Of a stretch of 24,800 nucleotides of DNA, positions 1 to 8,062 are shown piece by piece. The stretch is from an uncultured Oscillospiraceae bacterium. Its GTDB lineage: Bacteria; Bacillota; Clostridia; Oscillospirales; Oscillospiraceae. The stretch's first letter is position 1; each line of letters begins with the position of its first letter. A program made the translations under genes and the position numbers. Where the stretch lies: the NCBI GenBank assembly GCA_905234575.1, contig CAJOIG010000031.1, positions 1-24,800 of the forward strand, read 5' to 3'. Below the pieces are notes generated by a model. It was not told where the DNA came from and searched no databases. It saw only the letters and a list, made by a program, of their open reading frames with translations.

Positions 1-12
1 AGAGGTGTCGTC

Positions 13-1302
13 ATGAATATGAATCTCTTCCTGTGGGTGGCGGTGGCCCTGTTCGCGGGCCTCATCTTCACCCGCGTGTTCAAGCTGCTGCATCTGAACT
101 TCCCGGATGTGACCGCGTTCCTCATCGCGGGCCTGCTCATCGGGCCCTTCGGGCTCGGCCTTCTCGGCATCCCCGGGGTGGGCTTCCAGTCCTTTGAGGA
201 CCTCGGCCGCGTCAGCCTCGTGAACGAGGCCGCCCTGGGCTTCATCGCCTTCTCCATCGGCAGCGAGTTCCGCCTGTCCGAGCTAAAGCACACCGGCAAG
301 GCCGCCACGGTCATCGGCATCCTGCAGGCGCTGACGGCCTGCCTTCTCGTGGACCTTGTTCTGTTCGTCCTGCACCTGGCCCTGGGTCCCGAGGTCCTGC
401 CCCTGCCCGTGGTCATCACCCTCGGCGCCATCGCCACGGCGACGGCCCCGGCCGCCACCCTCATGGTGGTCCGGCAGTACAAGGCCGACGGCCCGCTGAC
501 CCGGCTGCTCCTGCCCATCGTCGCCCTGGACGACGCCGTGGGTCTTGTGGTGTTCTCCGTCTCTCTGGGGATCGCCCGGGCCCTGCAGGGCGGAAACTAT
601 GACCTGATCTCCGTCGTCGTGAACCCCCTCATTGAGATCGCTCTCTCCCTCGTTCTGGGCGGGGCGCTGGGCTTCGTCCTCTCGAAGCTCGAAAACCTGT
701 TTTACTCTAACTCCAACCGCCTGTCGCTGACGATCTCCTTCGTGCTGCTGACCATCGCCCTGAGCTTCCTGCGGATCCCCATCGGGCCGGTGACGATCTC
801 CTTCTCGTCCCTCCTCGTGTGCATGATGCTGGGCACGGTGTTCTGCAACGGCTACGAATACTCCGCCGACATCATGAACAAGGCGGAGAAATGGACCGCC
901 CCGCTGAACGCCACCTTCTTCGTCCTCAGCGGCGCGGCGCTGGACCTCGGCGTGTTCTCGAACCTCATCTACGTTGTGATCGGCCTCGTCTACATCCTCG
1001 CCCGCTCCCTGGGCAAGTACTACGGCGCCCGGGAGAGCGCGCGGCTCATGCGCTGCGACGCGAACGTGGTGAAGTACCTCGGCATCACCCTGCTGCCTCA
1101 GGCGGGCGTGGCCCTCGGGATGTGCAACCAGGCGGCGGTCCTGGGCGGGCTCGACGCCTCCGTGGTCCGGAACGTCACCCTCTTCGGCGTGCTGATCTAC
1201 GAGCTCGCCGGTCCCCTCATGACCCGCAACGCGCTCATGAAGGCCGGCGAGATCTCCGAGAAGCCCCAGGAAAAAAAGAGCCTGCAGCGCTTCTCCCACT
1301 GA
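13..1302 (+). CDS. Cation/proton antiporter, CPA2 (NhaP/KefB-like) family
   Basis: This 429-residue protein is almost wholly hydrophobic, with about 12 membrane helices, and fits a monovalent cation/H+ exchanger of the cytoplasmic membrane. Two conserved stretches support the family. An Ala/Thr-rich segment with the pattern ATAPAATLMVVRQY lies at about residues 143-156, and LDDAVGL lies at about 172-178, where CPA2 proteins carry the ion-binding Asp pair. There is no C-terminal RCK/TrkA-N domain; the protein ends in a short charged tail, so any nucleotide gating would come from elsewhere. The ATG at 13 follows an AGAGGTG-type ribosome binding site, and a strong terminator follows the stop. 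Whether Na+ or K+ is carried cannot be read from the sequence. It is not obviously linked to the polysaccharide genes. Confidence 0.88.
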   Translation: MNMNLFLWVAVALFAGLIFTRVFKLLHLNFPDVTAFLIAGLLIGPFGLGLLGIPGVGFQSFEDLGRVSLVNEAALGFIAFSIGSEFRLSELKHTGKAATVIGILQALTACLLVDLVLFVLHLALGPEVLPLPVVITLGAIATATAPAATLMVVRQYKADGPLTRLLLPIVALDDAVGLVVFSVSLGIARALQGGNYDLISVVVNPLIEIALSLVLGGALGFVLSKLENLFYSNSNRLSLTISFVLLTIALSFLRIPIGPVTISFSSLLVCMMLGTVFCNGYEYSADIMNKAEKWTAPLNATFFVLSGAALDLGVFSNLIYVVIGLVYILARSLGKYYGARESARLMRCDANVVKYLGITLLPQAGVALGMCNQAAVLGGLDASVVRNVTLFGVLIYELAGPLMTRNALMKAGEISEKPQEKKSLQRFSH

Positions 1303-1323
1303 CAGTCTCCATAAGAATCGCAT

Positions 1324-1357
1324 CGGTCCCTCCCGTCGTGGGAGGGACCGGTTTTTT
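1324..1357 (+). terminator. Rho-independent terminator after the antiporter gene
   Basis: A perfect 11-bp stem (1324-1334 with 1340-1350, CGGTCCCTCCC paired with its complement) encloses a 5-base loop and is followed by a T6 run at 1352-1357. On the opposite strand no T-run follows the hairpin, so it should mainly serve the + strand gene. Confidence 0.93.
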
Positions 1358-1360
1358 GTT

Positions 1361-2206
1361 TCAGGATGCTGACGGCGCACCGCTGGGCTCGCCGGAGGCC
1401 GGTTCCCCGCTTCCGGCCGCCAGGATGCCCGCGAGCTGCCGCACGGCGAGCCGGGCGTCCGACACCGCCGCCGAGATCCCGGAGGCCGGGATGTCATAGC
1501 AGAAGTTCCCGACGATCGTCGGGGCATATCCCTCGTCCCGGGCGTACACCGCCGCGAGGGCGTTGTAAAGGACCTGGGCCCGGCGCTGATGGTACGAGGA
1601 GGTCACGATGGTCATGGTCGCCGCGCCGCGCTCCCGGAGGATCGCGAAGGTGTTGACGGCGTTCTCCGCCGTGTTCCGGGCGCGCTCGTCGATGAAAACG
1701 CGGTCGGGCTCGATCCCGCATTCGTCCGCGAGGTACGCCTTCATGAGCCCGGCCTCGGTATGGCCCTCGGGGTTGTTCTGCCCGGTGGCGCCGCCGGAGC
1801 AGACGAGGATGGACCCCGGGAACGCCCGGGCCGCGGCGGCCGCCGCCTCGCACCGGCCCTTGAGCTCATCGGTCATCTCCCCGTTTTTGAGCTCGAAGCC
1901 GAGGACCACGAAGGCGTGGGCGGCAGGGTCCGGGACGGGAAGCTGCGCGGGGTCGTCCGTTCCGTATAGCAGCAGGGCATAGTCCGGGTCGAGAAAGACC
2001 CGCTTCCAGTGCTCCTCGACAGCGGAGGCCACGGGGTCGCCGAGCGCCGCCGTCTCCGCGTCCAGGCGCTCGATCGTCGCGGGAGACGGGTCCTCATAGA
2101 CGGTCACCAGGTCCTCGAGCAGCCCGGCAAGGCCGGGCTCCGCCGAGGCGAATCCGGTCCCCGCGAGAAGCGCGAGGCACAGCAGGAACAGTACCGTTTT
2201 TTTCAT
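1361..2206 (-). CDS. Secreted YdcF/DUF218 (SanA-like) family protein
   Basis: The 281-residue product starts with a Sec signal peptide (about residues 1-22, MKKTVLFLLCLALLAG then Ala-rich). After a helical N-terminal region it carries a DUF218/YdcF-like domain at about residues 95-240. The recognisable elements are AFVVLGFELKNG, the glycine pair in LVCSGGATG, the acidic/NT segment ERARNTAENAVNT, and TSSYHQRRA. DUF218 proteins (YdcF, SanA/ElyC) are associated with envelope and polyprenyl-carrier homeostasis, but their biochemistry is poorly settled. The ATG at 2206 has an AAGGAGAG site directly upstream, and the gene lies just past the terminator of the foldase gene on the same strand. A tail rich in Ser/Gly/Ala (about residues 262-281) is probably disordered. 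Confidence 0.82.
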   Translation of the reverse strand: MKKTVLFLLCLALLAGTGFASAEPGLAGLLEDLVTVYEDPSPATIERLDAETAALGDPVASAVEEHWKRVFLDPDYALLLYGTDDPAQLPVPDPAAHAFVVLGFELKNGEMTDELKGRCEAAAAAARAFPGSILVCSGGATGQNNPEGHTEAGLMKAYLADECGIEPDRVFIDERARNTAENAVNTFAILRERGAATMTIVTSSYHQRRAQVLYNALAAVYARDEGYAPTIVGNFCYDIPASGISAAVSDARLAVRQLAGILAAGSGEPASGEPSGAPSAS

Positions 2207-2223
2207 GCTCTCTCCTTTTCTGC

Positions 2224-2264
2224 AAAAAACAAGTCCGGTCCTCCGCGCAGGGCGGAGGGCCGGA
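2224..2264 (-). terminator. Rho-independent terminator after the foldase gene
   Basis: Read on the minus strand, a 12-bp stem with a single mismatch (CCGGCCCTCCGC against GCGGAGGACCGG) with a short loop is followed by a T6 run at 2229-2224. It sits between the foldase stop at 2282 and the YdcF-like start at 2206, so the downstream gene depends on read-through or its own weak promoter. Confidence 0.87.
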
Positions 2265-2281
2265 TCGATACGATATGGGAA

Positions 2282-3462
2282 TCAGCCGAAGATGGGGGCG
2301 AGGTCCAGGTCCTCGAAGCCCTCGCTCCAGACGACCTCCGCCGCGTCCGTCCAGGCGGTGAGCTCAGCGTTGTACTGCTGGGTCGCCGCGGCATAGCGCA
2401 GGGTGACATCGTTGCCGTTCGCGTCGGTGCCGATGACGGCGTTCGGGTCGATGGGGATGCGGAGGATGATGTGGTAGCCGTACTCGGACTCCACGACCTC
2501 GGACAGGCCGCCTACCTCCAGGAGCTTCACGGCGTCCTCAAAGGCCGCGACCATCTCGCCCTCGCCGAAGACGTAGCCCTCGGGATAGTGGGCGTAGCCG
2601 GTGTCCTCGGTGTACTCGGCGGTGAGCTGATCGAAGAGGGCGGCCAGGGCGTCCGGATCGTCACGAACGGCGGAGAGCTGGGCATAGAGGTCCTCGGCCC
2701 GCTGGCGCTTCTCCGCGATCTCCTCGTCAGAGAGGGGCTCCCGGGTGTCGGGGTCCACGGTGAGGAGCAGGATGTGCTTCGCGGCGAGGAGGCCGTTGTC
2801 CTCCGCGAAGGCCAGGGCGGCCTCGTCGCCCGCTGGCTCAGCAGGGAAACGGCGTTGAAGCTGTTGAAAAAGTCCTTGTCCACGTACATCTCCGAGGCAA
2901 GATAGCCCTCGAAGGAGAGGAGCTCGTCCTCGGTGACCTCGCCGTCGGCATTGCCGGTGACCTGGTCGGCGTTGGTGTTGTAGATGGCCTCCAGCTCCGT
3001 CCGATCCTCCTCCGTCAGCTCGACGCCGAGCTTCGCGGTCTCGGTGCGGACCACATGGTCCTGGATGAGGTTCGCCTGGGCGTTCATGAGGACGACCTGG
3101 GCGTTGGTGTTCTCGCCGGAGAGGTCATGGGCGTCCCAGCCGTCGAGGATCATGCCGTACTGCCCGGCGAGCTGCTGGATGTACATGGTGTAGTACCGCA
3201 GCCAGTAGAAGTACTCCATCCAGGTGACGTCGGTGCCGTTCACGGTGGCAACGACCATGTCGCCGGGGAAGGTCTCGTAGCCGGTGCCGCCGAGACCGAT
3301 GCCGGCGGGCTCGGGCGTGGCCTCGGGCGTGGCCTCAGGGGTCGCCTCGACGTTCTCCGCGGCCGGCGTCTCCTCAGGGGTCTCCTCCGCCTTCGAGCCG
3401 CAGCCCGCGAGGAGGCAGAGGATCAGGCACAGCGCCAGCGTGAGCGCGATCAGCTTTTTCAT
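2282..3462 (-). pseudogene. PrsA/SurA-like parvulin foldase lipoprotein, frameshifted
   Basis: The product would be an extracytoplasmic peptidyl-prolyl isomerase that helps secreted proteins fold. The N-terminal part (3462 to about 2834) has a lipoprotein signal with lipobox LLAGC, a Glu/Pro/Thr-rich spacer with repeated PEAT units, and a SurA-N-like helical region. The C-terminal part (about 2830 to 2282) continues in another frame with the parvulin-type sequence AAKHILLLTVDPD, then YPEGYVFGEGEMVAAFEDA and SEYGYHIILRI. The two frames meet near 2828-2834. Adding one base (for example reading SQPGDEAAL across the junction) restores 393 codons, which fits one intact gene. ATG 3462 has an AAGGAG site and lies downstream of the predicted promoter; the in-frame ATG at 3498 lies at about the predicted transcription start and is rejected. 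Whether the frameshift is real or a sequence error cannot be decided here. Confidence 0.85.
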
Positions 3463-3503
3463 AGCGTTCTCCTTGATGTAACTCAAAAATTCATGCAAAG
3501 TAT

Positions 3504-3532
3504 ATTATAATCCCGCCGCCCGGAAAAGGCAA
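3504..3532 (-). promoter_or_regulatory. Sigma-A-type promoter of the foldase gene
   Basis: On the minus strand, TTGCCT (3532-3527) and a perfect TATAAT (3509-3504) are separated by exactly 17 bases. Predicted transcription starts near 3497, about 35 bases before the chosen ATG. A 7-bp inverted repeat (CCCGCCG at 3512-3518, CGGCGGG at 3541-3547) brackets the -35 element and could be an operator. Confidence 0.75.
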
Positions 3533-3626
3533 TCCGAAATCGGCGGGTTTTACAAAAGATTAAGAATTTGAGCCTGTTATGGGAGAGGATACAATATGCA
3601 TGCCTTCTTTTCCTGCATGCCCTCCG

Positions 3627-6326
3627 CTAATAAAGAACAACACTCTGTCCGTTCAAATAGCGCAGCAGATGGAGGAGGTCCAGGGAATCCACACGTCTGT
3701 CCCCGTTCACATCGGCGGAGCCGAGGATAAATACCGAGCGGTCCGTGAGGTATTTCAACAGCCGCAGAAGATCCGCGGTATTGATACGCCATTCCCCCGT
3801 CAAGTCTCCCGCAAGGACCGGCGCATCCGCCAGGGTTTTATTCTCATAGCAGAGAATCACGTTGCCGGAATCCGTCCCCTTGTAGTTGATATTTCTGTCA
3901 ACATCCGAGGTGATATAGTTGCCTGTGCATACCCCGGTGCAATCATAAATAAACAGATCCCACTCTTGTCCGGAGTGCGCTGCGATATTGTCTTGAACCG
4001 ACATATCCTCTGAGTATTGAATCATGAAGCCATAATCGGCCGCCTGAAACGCCCGATTGCTCTGCACATTGACACCGGTCGACTGGGAGATTCGTACGCC
4101 TTCTTTCATCCCTTTCAGGGCGTTTCTCGAAATATTGCTGTTTGAGGTGCGGCTATAATCGATCCCATGGGCATTCGGTCCGCAGGAGATCAAATTATCC
4201 ATGCAATCCGCTGCTGCATCGGCGACCTGCACGCCATAGGCGGAGCAATTCAATATCGTATTGTTTTCCACGGAGATCCCCTGATAGGATTCTCCGATCA
4301 ACACGCCGGTTTCGCCGTCAGAGATACTGTTTTTCCTCAAGGTGACATTGGAGCATGTATCCCAAACGCAGACACCGTACTGTCCACATTCGGAGACATA
4401 GTTCCCGGAAACAGAAGTATCCGTCGCCTTGTATAGATGCAGCCCTTCGGATGCGCGCTGTACAATGTTATCGCTGATTTGACAGGGAGCCGTGTTGTTC
4501 AATATGGCAATACCATAGCCGTTCCCGGTCCCGATGATCGTATTCCCTGTAACAGAACCGGAGGAATCCGAAAGAACGATCCCTCTGGTCAGCGGTCCTG
4601 ACAAGGTATTGCCGCAAACAGCAATGTCCGAGCATTCTTTCCCGATCACGACCATTTCGCTCCCGCCGGACAGGGTATTGTTTTGGATCGTTACATTCGA
4701 GGATCGATCCCACACACAAACCGCCTGGCCGTTGTCCGCCGCCGTAATGCTGCTCTCGCTCAGGCAGCCGGAGGATCCTTTGTTGAACTGGACGCTCGGC
4801 GCCGTACCCGTGCCCGAGACAGAAACTCCTTCGATCTGCGCCGATGAGTCGACGGTAATATTGATTCCCCCATAGAGCGCTCCGGAAAGGCTCATATCGC
4901 GAAGCGTGACGGAGGACTCCACCACTTGTATGGCAAATTCATTGAGCCCCCAGCCGGAAATCGTCGAATATGTTTCATTTTCGACGGTAAAGTTTGAACC
5001 AACCGCCATATGAAGAAACTGCTCTGCAGAAACGGTATTCCCGGAGATCGATCCAAAAGAGCCGTCTGCAAGCAGAAACACCGGAACATTCTCAACCGTA
5101 TTACCCTGAATTACGATATTATCCACCGCGTAGGCGTCGAAGGCGCCGCCCGAAGCCCCTTGAACCGTATTGTTGAGCACAAAAACATTCCGATGCTTGT
5201 TTTCGCCGTTCTCGTGATGGCTGCCAAAGGCGGTCATCACGTTTTTAAAGGTGCAGCCGCGGATCGTGATGTTTTCGCACATGGTCCCGTCACAAGGCCG
5301 TGTTGCATCCGTAACCGGATCGGGAAAATCAAACTGAACCGCCTCCCGCCCGTGGGCAAGACGCTGCCATTCATAGTCCGAAAGGCTCTCCCGGTGGTCA
5401 GAAGGAGACGGCCAGGCGTCTTCAAAACGGACGTTTTCGATCGTCACGTTCCGCATCGAGTTCAGAAGGACCATGTGCGGTCCGCAAGTATTCTTTATTG
5501 TCAGATCTTCAAGGCTGAAGTCCGTTCCATGCTGAAAGGAAATGATGAGATTGTCGCTGGTGCTGCTATGACCGGCAACGTTTCCGTCCCATACTCCCCC
5601 GATGATATGGATGTTCTTTCCCTGGGAGTAGTACCCGTGAGAACAGGAATCATCATAGCAAAGCTCCCCGGAGTCCTTCAGGTGGCCGTTCAGCAAAACC
5701 GTATACAAAGAGGGGTCCCGTACGATCGTCGCATTCTCGTCCAGGATCAGGGTCGTGTTGCTGAAGATGACGAGGTTTTTTTCGATATAATAGGTCCCCG
5801 CCGGAACCCGGATGACGACCTGGGTCCCCTCCGGCACATTCATATCTACCGCCTTATGAAACGCTTCGTTGAACGCGACGCCGTCGGGAAGCGAATCGGT
5901 CCCGTCCGCGCCGAACTCCGTGACGTCGTATTCATAGCGAGTCCCGTCCGGCGGCAAATCGGCAGCCGCTTCCTCGGTTTCGATCTCGTCGCCGGCTTCT
6001 TCCGGGAGGATCGTTTCCTCGGCACCCTCCTCGGCCTCCGCCGCCGCAGGCTCCGGTTCCGGGGAAGCATCTTCGATATCCTCCTCTTCCACGAGCGCAG
6101 AATCTTCCACGAGCGCAGAATCTTCTTCTGCGAGAATGGGATCGATTTCCAGCAAAGCAGAATCGTCTTCCACCCATCCTGTGTCAGAATTGTCATCAAC
6201 GAATTCTAGGAAAGACTCATCCTTATCCATTTCCTCGCTTGCAAAAGCCGCAGAGAAACAAACAGAAATGATGAGAACCACTACAACGACCCAGGCGATC
6301 ATTCGATAAGCTTTATTCAATATCAT
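3627..6326 (-). CDS. Secreted right-handed beta-helix protein with C-terminal dockerin
   Basis: The 899-residue protein has a signal peptide (about 1-30, long hydrophobic core ending AAFAS). An acidic, probably disordered linker follows (about 31-128) with a tandem SALVED/SALVEE repeat. Next comes a pectate-lyase-3-like opening (YDVTEFGADGTD, about 133-144; VPAGTYYIEKN, about 174-184) and a long right-handed parallel beta-helix (about 160-835) full of NVTI, GNT and NNT rungs. Residues 841-894 form a type I dockerin. Its second calcium loop is canonical (DVNGDRRVDSLD, 872-883) and the first is degenerate (DLTGEWRINTAD, 841-852). A segment is internally duplicated: VCVWD occurs at 536 and 652. 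Such helices bind, cleave or epimerise polysaccharides; no catalytic centre is assigned. The start has an AAAGGA site. Base composition is clearly less GC-rich than both flanks. Position after the O-antigen ligase suggests action on, or attachment near, the surface glycan. Confidence 0.88.
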   Translation of the reverse strand: MILNKAYRMIAWVVVVVLIISVCFSAAFASEEMDKDESFLEFVDDNSDTGWVEDDSALLEIDPILAEEDSALVEDSALVEEEDIEDASPEPEPAAAEAEEGAEETILPEEAGDEIETEEAAADLPPDGTRYEYDVTEFGADGTDSLPDGVAFNEAFHKAVDMNVPEGTQVVIRVPAGTYYIEKNLVIFSNTTLILDENATIVRDPSLYTVLLNGHLKDSGELCYDDSCSHGYYSQGKNIHIIGGVWDGNVAGHSSTSDNLIISFQHGTDFSLEDLTIKNTCGPHMVLLNSMRNVTIENVRFEDAWPSPSDHRESLSDYEWQRLAHGREAVQFDFPDPVTDATRPCDGTMCENITIRGCTFKNVMTAFGSHHENGENKHRNVFVLNNTVQGASGGAFDAYAVDNIVIQGNTVENVPVFLLADGSFGSISGNTVSAEQFLHMAVGSNFTVENETYSTISGWGLNEFAIQVVESSVTLRDMSLSGALYGGINITVDSSAQIEGVSVSGTGTAPSVQFNKGSSGCLSESSITAADNGQAVCVWDRSSNVTIQNNTLSGGSEMVVIGKECSDIAVCGNTLSGPLTRGIVLSDSSGSVTGNTIIGTGNGYGIAILNNTAPCQISDNIVQRASEGLHLYKATDTSVSGNYVSECGQYGVCVWDTCSNVTLRKNSISDGETGVLIGESYQGISVENNTILNCSAYGVQVADAAADCMDNLISCGPNAHGIDYSRTSNSNISRNALKGMKEGVRISQSTGVNVQSNRAFQAADYGFMIQYSEDMSVQDNIAAHSGQEWDLFIYDCTGVCTGNYITSDVDRNINYKGTDSGNVILCYENKTLADAPVLAGDLTGEWRINTADLLRLLKYLTDRSVFILGSADVNGDRRVDSLDLLHLLRYLNGQSVVLY
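6087..6122. repeat. Tandem 18-bp repeat within the acidic linker
   Basis: Two consecutive identical 18-base units (6087-6104 and 6105-6122) encode the repeated SALVED/SALVEE block in the linker of the beta-helix protein. It is a simple in-frame duplication. Confidence 0.85.
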
Positions 6327-6338
6327 TGCAATGTCCTT

Positions 6339-6464
6339 TCAATTATCCGAACTATCAATTGACGATGAAATGGAGTCAAGCAGCAATCCAAGCAGCGGCC
6401 AGAAAAGAACCGAACTGCTTGTCACGCGAAAGAACAAGTCGCTGTCAAAAAATGACGCAACCAT
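6339..6464 (-). pseudogene. C-terminal remnant resembling an O-antigen ligase/polymerase
   Basis: A 41-codon reading frame (open from about 6488, first ATG at 6464) encodes MVASFFDSDLFFRVTSSSVL, then FWPLLGLLLD and a Ser-rich tail. It resembles the last membrane helix and preceding loop of Wzy/WaaL-type membrane proteins (pattern FDS-LFFR-SS-LFW-LLG). There is no good ribosome binding site, and the stop codon lies against the Shine-Dalgarno site of the beta-helix gene. The complete ligase gene upstream (6524-8047) already has its own C-terminus, so this fragment is best read as the leftover end of a second, deleted gene that once preceded the beta-helix gene. It could instead be a small membrane peptide gene. 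The family match is by eye. Confidence 0.5.
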
Positions 6465-6523
6465 AAGGATCGGTTGTTGGATATATCGTTATAAGTATCG
6501 TTTCTCTCAGCATCCGCAATAAT

Positions 6524-8047
6524 CTAGGATCGTGGTGCAAGAAGTCTGTACAGCGGGCCGTCGCTCCGCCCGCCGCGAATCAATGCCATAACATAGCCGA
6601 AGACAACCCAAAGCACGATGGTGACCTCGTCGTTTACATAAAACAGGATCTGAAACGGAAACGCCGCCACCGCGCCGATCACAAGGATCATCGTCAGCCA
6701 CAAAACGTCCCGATATCCCTCCGGCGTGTCCTTTCGGTTCTTCACGAGCCATATCAGCACCGAAATCGCCGCCAGAGCAAACCACACGAGCATCAACAGC
6801 CCGCCGACGATGCCGGTGCCAACGAACAGGACCAGATACCCGTTATGCACGACATACTGCCTCTGAACGATGAAGGAGTCCGGGAAGTGCTCGGCAGCAT
6901 AGCTCTCATAGCCCCGCGGACCCACGCCGAGAACGGGTGCGGACCGCACGACCCGGAGGTAATCCGCCCAAATGGCGAAACGGTTGTTTGAATAGTCTTC
7001 CTTCTCTGCATCCGGGCGGGTCATATCCACCGCTTCCAGGGGGTGGGCAGCCGGCGTATGTGCGTTTGGAGCGCTCTCCGCCGTTTCCGGGGCCGGGGTC
7101 GCATCTGGCTGGGAGAGCGGGCCCTTCATCTGCGTCTGCCCCGCACCGGCGGACACATCGGCGTAAAGCGAGGGCAGATAGGCCGCGCCGGCACGCACAA
7201 CGGTAAGCGCCCCGAATGAAACGGCGGCGCATAAAAGGCCAACGAGTCCGCAGAGGGCCAGGTGGACGAGCTTCTTTCGATTCGGGCGAACAGGCAGGAT
7301 AAAACATCCGCCGAAAAATGCGGCGCCGACCATGCAGAGCTCCGCCGTGCGGGAGGCGGACAGAACGACGTACAGAAACTGCACGGCGATGGAGATCCCG
7401 TACAGGATCCGCCTCCAAAGGGCGCAGCCCGGCTGCGTCAGGAAGTACAGCGCCAGCAGGATGCAGAACAGGGAAATCAGCGCCGCGTAGTTCGGGTCAA
7501 TGAAAATGCCGAACAGCCGGCCCTCAAGATACCCTACGGTGCGCCAGAGGAGCTTTTCGCCGACCATTATGTCCGTCTGGATCCCGTACTGGATAATGTA
7601 CATCCGCAGCGAAATGACCACGCAGACAAGCCAGAACAGGATGAGAACATGCCCGAGAATGGCGATATGCTTTTTGTGCACTTCCCGAGGCAGATCCACA
7701 TCCACCGCGCCGACATACAGGATCTGAATCGCCATCCAGATGAGGCACTTGACGCTGCCCGTGAAACTGTATGCCCGGTTCAGAACGCAGGAGATCAGCG
7801 CGATCACGAAAAACGCCAGCAGCAGCTCCGCGTTCGGCACGCGCAGCATATTCCTCCTGGTAAAGAAATCCACCGCCAGCAGCAGCGCGCCCAGCACGCC
7901 AAGCCCGGTGAAGACCAGGCTGTCGTGATTCATCAAGCCGCTCAGCCGATAGGGCGAAAGACTCAGACACATGAAATTCAGCGCGTATACCAGAATATAC
8001 CAGAATCGGATCTCACAAAGGATTCGCGCGCTTTTTCCCGATTTCAT
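6524..8047 (-). CDS. O-antigen ligase/polymerase family (Wzy/WaaL-like) membrane protein
   Basis: This 507-residue polytopic protein has roughly ten or more membrane helices and fits the Wzy_C superfamily, which polymerises or ligates polyprenyl-linked glycans on the outer face of the membrane. Diagnostic parts are the FIDPNYAAL segment (about 182-190), LSASRTAE (about 229-236), and a large extracellular loop (about 285-400) that ends in GVGPRGYESYA and VVHNGYL with the conserved His401. That loop carries an Ala/Pro-rich insert of about 50 residues (about 300-350), which is unusual. ATG 8047 has a GAGAGGAG site 15 bases after the tarJ stop, so it is the last gene of the packed polysaccharide operon. 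Polymerase and ligase cannot be told apart by sequence alone. Confidence 0.82.
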   Translation of the reverse strand: MKSGKSARILCEIRFWYILVYALNFMCLSLSPYRLSGLMNHDSLVFTGLGVLGALLLAVDFFTRRNMLRVPNAELLLAFFVIALISCVLNRAYSFTGSVKCLIWMAIQILYVGAVDVDLPREVHKKHIAILGHVLILFWLVCVVISLRMYIIQYGIQTDIMVGEKLLWRTVGYLEGRLFGIFIDPNYAALISLFCILLALYFLTQPGCALWRRILYGISIAVQFLYVVLSASRTAELCMVGAAFFGGCFILPVRPNRKKLVHLALCGLVGLLCAAVSFGALTVVRAGAAYLPSLYADVSAGAGQTQMKGPLSQPDATPAPETAESAPNAHTPAAHPLEAVDMTRPDAEKEDYSNNRFAIWADYLRVVRSAPVLGVGPRGYESYAAEHFPDSFIVQRQYVVHNGYLVLFVGTGIVGGLLMLVWFALAAISVLIWLVKNRKDTPEGYRDVLWLTMILVIGAVAAFPFQILFYVNDEVTIVLWVVFGYVMALIRGGRSDGPLYRLLAPRS

Positions 8048-8062
8048 ACGGTATCTCCTCTC

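Noticed and set aside
2820..2840. Programmed -1 frameshifting in the foldase gene
   Set aside because: No X-XXY-YYZ slippery heptamer or downstream stimulatory structure is evident; an indel is simpler.
3463..3498. Upstream ATG (3498) as the start of the foldase lipoprotein
   Set aside because: It would place 12 residues before a standard lipoprotein signal, lies at about the predicted transcription start, and the ATG at 3462 has a strong AAGGAG site.
3598..3620. GCATGC...GCATGC repeat after the beta-helix gene as a terminator
   Set aside because: The stem is only 6 bp and no T-run follows on the minus strand.
5010..6209. A 399-codon + strand frame opposite the beta-helix gene
   Set aside because: There is no signal, motif or ribosome binding site, while the minus-strand protein has a signal peptide, rungs and a dockerin.
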